DNA of 64,000 nucleotides from JACVRW01 sp963751835 (GCA_963751835.1 CAVVWD010000020.1:181408-245407); one strand, 5' to 3'. Positions 16,747 to 25,912 are shown, numbered from the stretch's first letter. A program made the numbers and translations. The notes: a model not told the origin generated them from the letters alone.

Positions 16747-19077
16747 GTGGCGGCAAGTCGCAGAGATCTGCTCGTGTCGAAGGGCTGGGTCCAGGCCGTT
16801 GCCCTCGTTCTGCTGTTCGGGTTCTTCGTCCTCGGCCTGCTGGCCTACCGGACCTACCAGGCCAAGCCGCCGATCCCGGAGCGGGTGGTGGACCCGGCCG
16901 GGGAGGTGCTCTACACCCAGCGTGACGTCGAGCGCGGGCAGGAGGTGTTCCTCAACAACGGCCTTATGGAGTACGGCTCGGTGTTCGGCCACGGGGCGTA
17001 CCTCGGGCCCGACTACACGGCGGACTATCTGCGGCGGTCTGCCAACCAGGTGAGGCGGAGCTACAGGGATGCGGGCTCCGACCGCGCCGCGCAGCAGACG
17101 GTCGAGGACTTCCGCACGAACCGCTACGACCAGAGCTCGGGTGTGCTCGAGCTGACCGAGGCGCAGGCGAGTGCCCACCGCGCGCTCGTTCGCCACTACT
17201 CGGACTTCTTCTCCGAGCCCAGCACGAAGAACGGCCTGCGGGCCGACGCGATCACCGACCGGGACGACCTCGCGGCGCTCACGGCTTTCTTCGGCTGGAC
17301 GGCCTGGGCGGGCGCCGCGGAGCGGCCCGGCCACAACTACTCGTACACGAACAACTGGCCGCCCGAGCCGCGCGTCCAGAACGAGCCCACGGCCAACGTC
17401 ATCGTCTGGTCGGTGCTCTCCCTGATCGCGCTGCTCGGCGGGATCGGACTGCTGTTCGCCGCCTTTGGGCGCTGGAACATCCTCGGCTGGCACGGCCGCG
17501 AGCAGGCCACGCTCCGCTTCCGCACGCCCGGGGATGTCGCGCTCACGCCGGCCCAGCGCGCCTGCGCCTGGTTCTTCTTCGTGATGGCGGCGCTGTTCGT
17601 GATCCAGGTGCTGGTCGGCGCCGCCTCGCAGCACTACCGCGCCGAGCTATCGAGCTTCTTCGGGATCAACCTCGCGGAGCTCCTGCCCTTCAACCTGATG
17701 CGCACCTGGCACGTGCAGCTCGCGATCTTCTGGGTCGCGACCTCGTTCGTCGCTGCCGGCATCTTCCTGGCCCCGATGATCGCCCGGCGCGAGCCGAAGG
17801 GGCAGGGCCCGCTCGCCTTCCTACTGCTGGGAGCGCTCGCGGTGGTGGTGTTCGGGACCCTGATCGGCTCGTTCCTCGGCATCCACGGCTGGCTCGGGGA
17901 AGCGGCCACCAACTGGTTCGGCCTGCAGGGCTTCGAGTACCTCGACCTCGCGCGTGTCTGGCAGGTGCTCCTGTCGATCGGCCTGTTCGTGTGGGTGTTC
18001 ATGCTCTGGCGGGTCCTGCGCACGCGCCTGCGTAGCGAGCACCAGGCGAACATGCCGTGGCTCTTCTTCATGGCCGCGCTTGCCATCCCGGCGTTCTACG
18101 CGGTGGGCCTCATCGCGCAGACCGGCCAGCACTTCACGGTCAACGAGTTCTGGCGCTTCTGGGTCGTCCACCTCTGGGTCGAGGACTTCCTCGAGCTGTT
18201 CACGACCGTGATGGTCGCCTACATGTTCGTGCTGCTCGGCGTGGTGCGCGAAAAGGTCGCACTGACGGTGATCCTGCTCGACATCGGCCTCTACTCGGCG
18301 GGTGGCGTGATCGGCACGATGCACCACGTCTACTTCTCCGGTGAGCCGGCCGAGCACATGGCGCTCGGCGCCTTCTTCAGCGCCGCCGAGGTGATCCCGC
18401 TCACCTTCCTCACGGTCGAGGCGTGGTCGTTCCTGCAACTCGGGGCGGCTCAGCAGTCGAGGTCGCACACGCCCTTCCCTCACCGCTGGGCGGTGATGTT
18501 CCTCGTGTCCGTGGGCTTCTGGAACTTCCTCGGCGCGGGCATCTTCGGCTTCCTGGTGAACCTGCCGGTGGTCTCCTACTACGAGATCGGCACGGCGCTC
18601 ACGGCCAACCACGCCCACGCGGCGATGATGGGCGTGTACGGGATGCTCGCGATCGGACTGGCGCTGTTCTGCCTGCGCTACCTGATCCCGGCCGAGCGCT
18701 GGCCCGAGAGGTGGGCGCGCATCTCGTTCTGGTCGACCAACATCGGGCTCGCCTGGATGTGCTTCGCCACGCTGCTTCCGCTCGGGATCGCCCAGCTCTA
18801 CAAATCGGTCAACGACGGCTACTGGGAGGCGCGCGACCTGAGCTTCCTGACCGAGGACACCAACGCGCTGCTCGAGTGGCTGCGGCTGCCGGGGGACATC
18901 GTGTTCATCGTGGGCGGGGCGCTGCCGGTGCTCTACATCGCGTTCATCGGCATTCGCCACACGGTCAAGCGGGTCACGCTCGAGGAGCCCGAGGACATCC
19001 TGTTCACCGAGATCGACGATCGCGGCGGTGTGAGCGGAGTCAGCTCCGACGAGGCCGCCGCGGCGAGGGTGACATGA
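16747..19077 (+). CDS. norZ: Quinol-dependent nitric oxide reductase (qNOR)
   Basis: This is a single-subunit haem-copper-superfamily enzyme in the cytoplasmic membrane that reduces NO to N2O with electrons from quinol. At 776 aa it has the fused N-terminal extension of qNOR without any CxxCH haem c motif. Visible ligand regions are NLMRTWHVQLAIFW, the glutamate-rich VEDFLELFTTVM, GTMHHVYFSG and NHAHAAMMGVYGM. The start is GTG with AAGGGGAG six bases upstream. The stop overlaps the next gene (ATGA). It probably detoxifies NO, because no other denitrification gene is nearby. Confidence 0.94.
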   Translation: MAASRRDLLVSKGWVQAVALVLLFGFFVLGLLAYRTYQAKPPIPERVVDPAGEVLYTQRDVERGQEVFLNNGLMEYGSVFGHGAYLGPDYTADYLRRSANQVRRSYRDAGSDRAAQQTVEDFRTNRYDQSSGVLELTEAQASAHRALVRHYSDFFSEPSTKNGLRADAITDRDDLAALTAFFGWTAWAGAAERPGHNYSYTNNWPPEPRVQNEPTANVIVWSVLSLIALLGGIGLLFAAFGRWNILGWHGREQATLRFRTPGDVALTPAQRACAWFFFVMAALFVIQVLVGAASQHYRAELSSFFGINLAELLPFNLMRTWHVQLAIFWVATSFVAAGIFLAPMIARREPKGQGPLAFLLLGALAVVVFGTLIGSFLGIHGWLGEAATNWFGLQGFEYLDLARVWQVLLSIGLFVWVFMLWRVLRTRLRSEHQANMPWLFFMAALAIPAFYAVGLIAQTGQHFTVNEFWRFWVVHLWVEDFLELFTTVMVAYMFVLLGVVREKVALTVILLDIGLYSAGGVIGTMHHVYFSGEPAEHMALGAFFSAAEVIPLTFLTVEAWSFLQLGAAQQSRSHTPFPHRWAVMFLVSVGFWNFLGAGIFGFLVNLPVVSYYEIGTALTANHAHAAMMGVYGMLAIGLALFCLRYLIPAERWPERWARISFWSTNIGLAWMCFATLLPLGIAQLYKSVNDGYWEARDLSFLTEDTNALLEWLRLPGDIVFIVGGALPVLYIAFIGIRHTVKRVTLEEPEDILFTEIDDRGGVSGVSSDEAAAARVT

Positions 19078-19625
19078 GCGCGGAGACCCTGCTCGCGGGC
19101 GCCTACTCGCTCGGTCTGCTTCTGTCCGCCGGCGTGCTCGAGTGGCTGTCGGCGCACACCCACCGGCGGTCCTTGCGCTACCGCACCGCCGGGTTCGACT
19201 ACCAACCGGACCATGACGTCTGGGTCTGCCCCGAGGGCGAGGATCTCTGGCCACACGAGCTCGACCATGAGCGGCGGCTGGTGCGCTATCGCGCGCGGGC
19301 GCACGTGTGCAACCGCTGCCCCCTCAAGGAGAGCTGCACGGACTCCGACCAGGGCCGCGAGATAGTCCGCCCGCTCGACCCCTGGCCCCACTCCGAAGCC
19401 GGACGCTTCCACCGCGTGATCGCAATAATGCTGGTCGCTTTGGCTGGCCTTGTCGCCGCCGTGGCTCTGGCGCGCAACCACGACCCCGCCGAGGCCGGGC
19501 TGCTCGTGGGCCTCCTGGCGACGTGCGCGCTCGTAACCCGACTGCTCCTGCGCGACCTTCGCGCCCACCCGGCCAACTTCCCCGAGCCCGCCCCCTCGCA
19601 CGGGCTGCGAATGAAGAGACCCTGA
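19074..19625 (+). CDS. Membrane protein with transposase-type zinc-binding motif, coupled to qNOR
   Basis: This 184-aa protein has a hydrophobic N-terminal segment (4-24), a central cysteine domain and one or two membrane segments at 115-165. The middle reads FDYQPDHDVWVCPEGEDLW, then a YRARAHVCNRCPLKESCTD block (C52, C79, C82, C88). That arrangement is the zinc-binding region that precedes the catalytic domain in IS1182/DDE_Tnp_1_6 transposases, but no DDE domain is present here. It looks like a domesticated fragment placed between membrane anchors. The ATGA overlap with qNOR suggests a role in that enzyme's assembly, electron supply or NO sensing. Confidence 0.75.
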   Translation: MSAETLLAGAYSLGLLLSAGVLEWLSAHTHRRSLRYRTAGFDYQPDHDVWVCPEGEDLWPHELDHERRLVRYRARAHVCNRCPLKESCTDSDQGREIVRPLDPWPHSEAGRFHRVIAIMLVALAGLVAAVALARNHDPAEAGLLVGLLATCALVTRLLLRDLRAHPANFPEPAPSHGLRMKRP

Positions 19626-20255
19626 TACTCCTCGTTCTCATCGCCCTCGCCACGCTGACCCTCGCCATAGCGGCGACTCAGCCTGCCTCCTGGGCGAGTA
19701 CGAACGAGGAATCTTCTCCGGCTGGGACGCCTGCTGCCGGGGGCCCGGAACGGTGTTCCTGATCCCGGTCGCCGATCGCATGGGTGCGGGTCGACCTGCG
19801 CACATCACACTCACATCCCGCCCAGGAAGTGTGATCACACGCGCCGTGTCCTTGTAGGGCGTCATTCCGCATGGGCCTGCTGGCCGAAGCAGAGGCGGTT
19901 CGTCAGCCGTTCAGTGGCCCGTCAAACGTCAAGCCACCGCTAGCGTCGGGCAGCATCGCACCAGCCTCCGGGCGCCGCCTCGATCTATGGCCGAGCGAGA
20001 GGGTCGTCTTGCGGCGTTCCTGTCGCTCGTTGGCAATCAGCGCGCGAGCGGGTCGGGCGCGTCGGAGCTCATTAGCGGGGTAGACGCTAGACACTCGATT
20101 CCAATCGCATCGAGGGCCTCCTGAGTGGTACGCTCACAAGCGCTTGGACCCCAGCAGCGCGGTCCTGGCGACCTCGACCTCAGCGTTCGGTCGACAGCAT
20201 GCCGGCCCCAGCTCCCTCGGTCGGCCGGAGAGACCCGAGACGCAGGAGGTCAGGC
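19626..20255. other. Gene-poor gap with a 12-bp palindrome
   Basis: I find no gene with a convincing start in these 630 bp. A hydrophobic stretch could be read near 19626-19700 (ETLILLVLIALATLTLAIAA), but it has no start codon with a ribosome-binding site. A perfect 12-bp palindrome, GTGTGATCACAC, lies at 19829-19840. An AGGAGGT at 20244-20250 serves the next gene. Confidence 0.5.
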
Positions 20256-20810
20256 ATGGCAGAGCGCGTTATGGCTCGAGGAGCGAGGCCGGGCACCCCA
20301 ACCGGGTCCAGTCCGGCCAGGGCGCCGCACCATTCGCACGGGCTGAGGCGGTTCGCTCGTCGCGGCATGCCCGGAGCAGGTCGGAGGTTTGCCACCGCGA
20401 CCGAGCAACTCGACACCGGAACACCTGTGGTTTCCGTCATGGGAGAGGTCGACCTCGCGACGGTGCCGGCGCTCGCGCAGACGCTCGGCGGCGTGGCCGA
20501 CGACCGGACGGGTGACGTGATCGTCGACTTGACGGGCTGCCGCTTTCTCGACTCGAGAGGGCTCGGCGCCCTGATCGCCATCAGGGTGCGCCTCGAGCGC
20601 TCCGATCGACGGCTGGCGCTCGTACTGGCGAATCAGAGCGTGCTGAGAATCTTCCAGATCACGCAGCTCGACGATGCTATTCGAGATCTACCCCTCGTTA
20701 CGCGCGGCTCTCGACCGCGACAGCAACGGCAACGGCAACGGCCATGGCTAGGGGCTCGGGTTGAACCGGCTGCAGCGCCTCCACGAAGCGGGCGTTTCGA
20801 TCTGGCTTGA
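20256..20810 (+). CDS. STAS-domain protein (anti-anti-sigma factor type)
   Basis: The STAS domain covers roughly residues 45-150: VVSVMGEVDLATVPAL, DVIVDLTGCRFLDSRGLGALIAI and LALVLANQSVLRIFQI. The serine in FLDSRGLGAL is at the position phosphorylated in SpoIIAA/RsbV-type antagonists. I chose the ATG at 20256 (184 aa) because AGGAGGT is five bases upstream; the ATG at 20367 would remove a basic, probably disordered leader. The basic C-terminus (PRQQRQRQRPW) overlaps the transaldolase start by 50 bases. No kinase partner is next to it. Confidence 0.75.
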   Translation: MAERVMARGARPGTPTGSSPARAPHHSHGLRRFARRGMPGAGRRFATATEQLDTGTPVVSVMGEVDLATVPALAQTLGGVADDRTGDVIVDLTGCRFLDSRGLGALIAIRVRLERSDRRLALVLANQSVLRIFQITQLDDAIRDLPLVTRGSRPRQQRQRQRPWLGARVEPAAAPPRSGRFDLA

Positions 20811-21858
20811 CACGCTCTCGCGCGAGCTGCTCGAAAGTGGCGAGTTCGCCAGGCTGGTCGACGAGTGCGCCGTCAGCGGCGCCACGTCCAACCCAACGAT
20901 CTTCGCCAAGGCGATCACCGGCTCGGACCTCTATGACGAGCAGCTGCGTGCGCTGTCTTCAGCCGGTATCAGTGATACGAAGGAGCTGTTCTTCGCGATC
21001 GCGCTCGACGATGTGCGCGCCGCGGCCGCGATCCTGCGGCCGGTCTACGAGCGCACCGGCGGCGGTGATGGCTTCATCTCCTTCGAGTGCACTCCTGATG
21101 TCGCCGACGATGCCGATGCGACGGTCGAGCAGGCGCTCGACCTCTGGCAGCGCCTCGATCTGCCGAACGTCCTGATCAAGGTGCCGGCGACAGAGGCCGG
21201 TGTCAGCGCCATCGAGGAACTGACCGCCGCCAAGGTCAACGTCAACGTCACGCTGCTCTTCGCCGTGGAGCGCTACGAGGATGTGATCGAGGCCTACCTG
21301 CGCGGTCTCGAGCGACGGGTCGCCGCCGGCGAGCCGGTCGCTGGGATCTCCTCGGTTGCCTCGTTCTTTGTCTCCCGCGTAGATGCCAAAGCCGACGCCG
21401 CGCTCCCGTCTGACTCATCGCTGCGCGGCCGGGTGGCGATCGCCAACGCCCACGTCGCGTACGGGCGCTACCTGTCACGGTTTGCGGGCGAGCGTTGGCA
21501 GGGGCTGCGAGACGCTGGCGCGACTGCGCAGCGTCCGCTGTGGGCCAGCACCGGGACCAAGGACCCCGCCTTGTCGGACGTCCTCTATGTGGAGCAGCTG
21601 ATCGCCCCCGGCGTAATCAACACGATGCCCGACAAGACCCTGCGCGCCTTCGCCGAACACGGCAACGTCAGCCACGCCCTCGGCTCTGACGTCGACGTCG
21701 CAGAAGCCGTCCTCGCGGCCGCGGCCGCCGAAGGCGTGGACCTGGAAACGATCACCCACGAGCTGGAGCGCGAAGGCGTACGGGCCTTCTGCGACTCCTA
21801 CGAGCAGCTGTTGAGCTGTATCGAATCCAAGCTCGGCTCCCTGATCTCGACGCCGTGA
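20761..21858 (+). CDS. tal: Transaldolase
   Basis: This pentose-phosphate-pathway enzyme transfers a dihydroxyacetone unit between sugar phosphates. It is 365 aa, the longer actinobacterial form, with SGATSNPTIFAKAI at the N-terminus and the Schiff-base lysine in LPNVLIKVPATEAG. The start is TTG; homologues begin at the same LQRLHEAGVSIWLD segment. It overlaps the STAS gene upstream and the desaturase downstream (GTGA), an unusual partner set since transaldolase normally travels with tkt and zwf. Confidence 0.93.
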   Translation: MNRLQRLHEAGVSIWLDTLSRELLESGEFARLVDECAVSGATSNPTIFAKAITGSDLYDEQLRALSSAGISDTKELFFAIALDDVRAAAAILRPVYERTGGGDGFISFECTPDVADDADATVEQALDLWQRLDLPNVLIKVPATEAGVSAIEELTAAKVNVNVTLLFAVERYEDVIEAYLRGLERRVAAGEPVAGISSVASFFVSRVDAKADAALPSDSSLRGRVAIANAHVAYGRYLSRFAGERWQGLRDAGATAQRPLWASTGTKDPALSDVLYVEQLIAPGVINTMPDKTLRAFAEHGNVSHALGSDVDVAEAVLAAAAAEGVDLETITHELEREGVRAFCDSYEQLLSCIESKLGSLISTP

Positions 21859-22850
21859 GCGTCCAGCGCTTCACGACGCGTGAAGCAGTGGCGGGCCCTG
21901 TGCCAGCCGGCGTTCGCTCGTCTTCACCCAAGGGTCCGACGGCCCAGCAGGTCACCAACCTCGTCGCGATCGTGCTGCCCTTTGCGGCGTTCGGGTTTGC
22001 GGTGGTCATGCTCTGGGGTGGCCCGATCCAGTGGATCGACCTGACCGTGCTCGTGGTCGGCTACGTCGCCACCTGCCTGGGGATCACGGTGGGCTTCCAC
22101 CGCCTGCTGACTCACCGCTCGTTTCAGACCTATCCCGCCGTTCGCTACTCGCTGGCGGTGCTCGGCACGCTGGCGGTGGAAGGCTCGGTGATCAAGTGGG
22201 TGGCCGACCACCGCAAGCATCACGACTTCGCCGACGAGGACGGCGACCCCCACACCCCGCACGACTCTGAGGCCGGCGTCATAGGTGGGATCAGAGGCCT
22301 CTGGCACGCCCACGTCGGGTGGCTGTTCAACTCCGTCGGCCAGGCCGACCGCCGCCGCTACGCGCCCGACCTGCTCAAGGACCGCACGATGCGCCGGATA
22401 GAGGCGGCCGAGAAGCCGCTGATCGCTGTCAGCCTGATGATCCCCTTCCTCGTCGGCCTGATGGTGAAGGGAACGCTCACGGGCGCACTCCTGACGCTCG
22501 TCTGGGGTGGCCTTGTGCGGATCTTCTTCCTGCACCACGCCACGTTCAGCATCAACTCGATCTGCCACTTCTTCGGCCGTCGCCGGTTCGCGACTACGGA
22601 CCAGTCGAGAAACGTGGCCTGGCTGTCGGTCGCGACCTTCGGGGAGTCATGGCACAACAACCACCACGCGTTCCCCACCTCCGCCTTCCACGGCCTTCGC
22701 CGCCGGGAGCTCGACCTCGGCGGCCTCTTCATCAGGCTGCTCGAGTCTGTGGGCCTGGCGTGGCAGGTGGTGCGAGTGAGCCCCGAGCGGCAGCAGGCCA
22801 GGCGTGCCGCTGGACAGGGCGCTCATCACTCCCAGACTGGAGACCAGTGA
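21855..22850 (+). CDS. Acyl-CoA (delta-9 type) fatty acid desaturase
   Basis: This is a membrane diiron desaturase that introduces a double bond into saturated acyl chains. All three histidine boxes are present: HRLLTH, HRKHH and HNNHH. Hydrophobic pairs flank them as expected. At 331 aa it is typical of actinobacterial DesC-like enzymes. The GTG start overlaps the transaldolase stop. The gene ends two bases before the repeat protein, so tal, this gene and the repeat protein form one unit. Confidence 0.9.
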   Translation: MSVQRFTTREAVAGPVPAGVRSSSPKGPTAQQVTNLVAIVLPFAAFGFAVVMLWGGPIQWIDLTVLVVGYVATCLGITVGFHRLLTHRSFQTYPAVRYSLAVLGTLAVEGSVIKWVADHRKHHDFADEDGDPHTPHDSEAGVIGGIRGLWHAHVGWLFNSVGQADRRRYAPDLLKDRTMRRIEAAEKPLIAVSLMIPFLVGLMVKGTLTGALLTLVWGGLVRIFFLHHATFSINSICHFFGRRRFATTDQSRNVAWLSVATFGESWHNNHHAFPTSAFHGLRRRELDLGGLFIRLLESVGLAWQVVRVSPERQQARRAAGQGAHHSQTGDQ

Positions 22851-22851
22851 A

Positions 22852-23358
22852 ATGAAGATCCTGGACGCCCTACGTAATCGCCGCTCTCGAGGTTCCGGGC
22901 GTGACACCGACGCCGCAACGGGCTCACCAGACGAGCACCAGCTCCCAATCGCCGGCTACGACCGGCTCAAGGAAAAGCAGATCGCCCATCAGCTCTCCCA
23001 GCTCTCGCAGGTGGAGCTGGCCACGGTCGAGGCCTATGAACGCGCTCACGCAGCCCGGCCCGTTGTGCTCGACAAGCTGCGCTACATGCGCGGCAGCGAA
23101 CCGCTGCCGGGCTACGACGCGCTCACGACCGGGCAGATCGCCAAAGCCCTCGCCGGCGCTGACGCGGAAACGGTCAAGGCTGTGCGCGACTACGAGCGCA
23201 AGTTCCAGCATCGCCAGTCGGTGCTGGATGAAACCGCGCGCGTGCTTCCGAGCTCGCAGGCGAGTTTCGGAGAAGAACGCGCGCATGAAGAGAAAGCCGC
23301 GCTCCTCCGTGAAGGCTATGCGGATCGAGAGAAGAGCGCCCCCGATCCACGGGGGTAG
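22852..23358 (+). CDS. Two-repeat helical protein of unknown function
   Basis: This 168-aa protein contains two copies of a roughly 45-residue helical unit, at about 33-77 and 85-128. Each begins with GYD-x-L, runs through a Q-I-A helix, then V-x-x-YE and R-x-x-VLD. The C-terminus is charged. Similar repeats occur in small actinobacterial proteins of unknown function. It directly follows the desaturase, so a link to membrane lipid modification is possible but unproven. Confidence 0.65.
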   Translation: MKILDALRNRRSRGSGRDTDAATGSPDEHQLPIAGYDRLKEKQIAHQLSQLSQVELATVEAYERAHAARPVVLDKLRYMRGSEPLPGYDALTTGQIAKALAGADAETVKAVRDYERKFQHRQSVLDETARVLPSSQASFGEERAHEEKAALLREGYADREKSAPDPRG

Positions 23359-23418
23359 CGGCACACCCATAGCCGCCGCTCGCACGCCCGCCCCGACGAC
23401 GACTCGGAAGGCGCCCCC

Positions 23419-24348
23419 ATGATGAGCGACCTCTCGCTCGCCGTCGGCGTCGGGCTTATCTGTGCGCTGCTATCCGCGCTAGGCACGAATCTCGCATTCT
23501 TGTTCAAGCACAGAGGGGCAGTCGCGGCTCCCGACGTCGACATGCGCCATCCGCTGCGGAGCGCGGCCGATCTCTTCCGTTCCCGGTGGTGGAGCATCGG
23601 CTGGGGTGTGGCGGCGGTGGCGTTCGCCTTGCACGTGGCAGCGCTCACGCTCGCTCCCATCTCGATCGGGCAGGCGGTGCTCGCGGGCGGGCTCGTCTTC
23701 CTCGCGGTGCTCGCCGAGCGCTTCTTCGGCTTCGAGCTGGGCCGTCGGCAATGGATCGGCATCGGCTTGGTGGCGGTCTCGCTCAGCCTGCTGACGCTGA
23801 CCGGCGGGGGCGGAGGAGGCGGAGCGAGCTCCGGCTACTCCCTCGCCGGGATGATCGTCTTCGAGGGCATCGCTGTCGGCGTCGGCCTTCTGCTGGTCGT
23901 CTCGCACCTGATCGAGCGCATCCCGGTGCAGCGCGGCGTGCTGCTCGGCATTGCCGCCGGCCTCGGGTTCGGGATCTCAGACGTCGCGATAAAGGCGCTC
24001 TCGGGGGACCTCGACAGCGGGCCGGTTGGCCTGCTCAGCCCATGGAGCGTCGTCATCGTCACAGCGGCGGTCTTCTCGTTCTACGCCTCCGCTCGCAGCC
24101 TCCAGATAGGCGACGGCGTCGCGGTGATCGCCGTCACCTCGGTCGCGGCGAACCTGTCCACGATCCTTGCCGGGCTGGCCGTGTTCGGCGACCGGCTCGG
24201 CGACGACGCTGTCGTGGTAGGCGTGCGCCTCGCGGCGTTCGCCCTCATCCTCGTAGGGGCAGCGCTGATCCCAGCGCCCGTTCGCGCCGGCGAAGCGCTC
24301 GAGGACTCAGCCGCGGAGCCCAGGAGCACCGCCACGAGTCCCGCCTGA
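23419..24348 (+). CDS. DMT/EamA-like transporter, first of a tandem pair
   Basis: This 309-aa protein has about nine to ten membrane segments. Two halves are related, each with the pattern of small multidrug/EamA proteins, joined by a glycine-rich loop (GGGGGGGASSG). Family-like features are LSALGTNLAFLFKHRG at the start and SFYASARSLQIGDGVAVIAV near the end. Substrate unknown. It is 18 bp upstream of a close paralogue. Two ATG codons in a row give alternative starts at 23419 and 23422. Confidence 0.75.
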   Translation: MMSDLSLAVGVGLICALLSALGTNLAFLFKHRGAVAAPDVDMRHPLRSAADLFRSRWWSIGWGVAAVAFALHVAALTLAPISIGQAVLAGGLVFLAVLAERFFGFELGRRQWIGIGLVAVSLSLLTLTGGGGGGGASSGYSLAGMIVFEGIAVGVGLLLVVSHLIERIPVQRGVLLGIAAGLGFGISDVAIKALSGDLDSGPVGLLSPWSVVIVTAAVFSFYASARSLQIGDGVAVIAVTSVAANLSTILAGLAVFGDRLGDDAVVVGVRLAAFALILVGAALIPAPVRAGEALEDSAAEPRSTATSPA

Positions 24349-24366
24349 TCGGGTCGTCCATACCCT

Positions 24367-25284
24367 GTGATCTTCGGACTGATTCTCGCGCTCGCTTCGG
24401 CGGTGGCGACCAACCTCGCCTTTCTGTTCAAGCACCGCGGCGCGGTGCTCGCCCCGCCGATCCAGGTCCGCCATCCGCTGCGCAGCGCGGCCGGTCTGTT
24501 TCGCTCCAGATGGTTCGCGGTCGGCTGGGCCGTGGCGATCGTGGCCTGGTTTCTGCACGTCGGTGCGCTGTCACTCGCGCCGCTCTCGATCGTGCAGGCG
24601 GTCCTGTCCGGCGGGCTCGTCTTCCTGGCCGTGTTCGCCGAGCGCTTCTTCGGCTTTCAGCTCGGACGGCGACAATGGGTCGGCCTGACGATCACCGCCG
24701 CCGGGCTCGTGGTGATCGGGCTGACGGGCGGCGGCGCCGACGACCCGAAGCGCGCCTCGCTGGGGGCGCTGATCGCCGTCGAGGGCGCGATCTTTGCGAG
24801 CGGCGCCGCGCTCGTTAGGATCTCGGCTCGCCGCCACGTCCAGCCGCGAGCCGAGGGACTGATCCTCGGTGCGGCCGCCGGCGCGCTGTTCGGCGTCTCC
24901 GCTGTCGCGAACAAATACATCACGCAGGCGTCGCCGGGACCGCTGCTGGGGTTGGTGAGCCCGTGGACCCTCACCGCGATGATCGCCGGAGTGATCGCCT
25001 TTTACGCCTCTGCCCGCAGCCTCCAGATCGGCAACGGCGTCGAGGTCATCGCGATTACCTCGGTGGTCGCCAACCTCGCCGCGATCTTCGGCGGCATCAT
25101 CGTCTTCCACGACCCGATCGGCTCCGGCCCCGCCGGCATCGCCGCCCGCTTCGTCGCGTTCTGCCTCGTCATCGCCGGCGCGGCGCTGATGCCCGCCCCC
25201 ATGCGCGCCACCCCCGACGCGGCCGGGGCGACCGGGCAACCTACGTCCGGTAGCGTCGGCGGCTCTGGATCAGCGCGTGGTTGA
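24367..25284 (+). CDS. DMT/EamA-like transporter, second of a tandem pair
   Basis: This 305-aa paralogue of the preceding gene shares long blocks with it: ATNLAFLFKHRGAV, AERFFGFQLGRRQW, IAFYASARSLQIGNGVEVIAIT. The gene starts at GTG 24367. A local duplication is the clear origin, and the two proteins may work as a heterodimer, as some paired small transporters do. Its last 44 bases overlap the 3' end of the opposite-strand hypothetical gene. Confidence 0.75.
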   Translation: MIFGLILALASAVATNLAFLFKHRGAVLAPPIQVRHPLRSAAGLFRSRWFAVGWAVAIVAWFLHVGALSLAPLSIVQAVLSGGLVFLAVFAERFFGFQLGRRQWVGLTITAAGLVVIGLTGGGADDPKRASLGALIAVEGAIFASGAALVRISARRHVQPRAEGLILGAAAGALFGVSAVANKYITQASPGPLLGLVSPWTLTAMIAGVIAFYASARSLQIGNGVEVIAITSVVANLAAIFGGIIVFHDPIGSGPAGIAARFVAFCLVIAGAALMPAPMRATPDAAGATGQPTSGSVGGSGSARG

Positions 25285-25891
25285 GGATCGCCTCGTGGTC
25301 GTCCTCGCGAGCGACCACGACGAGCTTGTTCCAGGCGCCCGGGTGGACGACTCGCTCGTTGTAGATCTGGGTTCGAAAGCGCTCGGTGTAGACGGCCGGA
25401 AGCGCATCGCCGACGCCATACATGCGCCGCGCTCCGTCGCTGCCACGGATGACTGCGACGAGCTCGCGGGTCTGTTCGTAGTCGTCGGCCGCGACAAACT
25501 CGACCAGCGGCTGCTGCGGGGAGCCGGCGCTCAGGAAGGCCACGACGTACTTTCGGTCGCGGCCCCACTTTTTCTTGCGGATCGTCTCGCCAAGTCCGAT
25601 CTGGACAGCGCCCTCGGCGCGCGTCGTGCCGATGAACACGCGGTAGGGCTTGTATCGATCGCGCCCATCCGGCCACCGATATGACTCGCCCTCGCGCTCC
25701 CGCACGAGGCGCCAATCCTCTGGGAGGTCCAGGGGTCCCACGCGAGCGGGGATGGCCGCTCTGTCAGGCGCACCGTCGGCGCCAACATGATTGATGATCG
25801 GATTTTCAAAGCCTGCCTCGGCGAGCCGGGTCAGCAGTGGGCCGAGCTCGCGATCCGGAACGTGCTGCACGGTCACCGAGAATGGGCACAT
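25241..25891 (-). CDS. Conserved-looking hypothetical protein
   Basis: I do not recognise this 216-aa soluble protein. It has alternating strands and helices, a basic central block (GETIRKKKWGRDRKYVVAFL) and an acidic helical C-terminal half. There is no signal peptide or membrane segment. It is monocistronic and preceded by a perfect inverted repeat 22 bp before the start, which suggests regulated expression. Confidence 0.6.
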   Translation of the reverse strand: MCPFSVTVQHVPDRELGPLLTRLAEAGFENPIINHVGADGAPDRAAIPARVGPLDLPEDWRLVREREGESYRWPDGRDRYKPYRVFIGTTRAEGAVQIGLGETIRKKKWGRDRKYVVAFLSAGSPQQPLVEFVAADDYEQTRELVAVIRGSDGARRMYGVGDALPAVYTERFRTQIYNERVVHPGAWNKLVVVAREDDHEAILNHALIQSRRRYRT

Positions 25892-25912
25892 CGTGAATCT
25901 CCTGTATCGACA

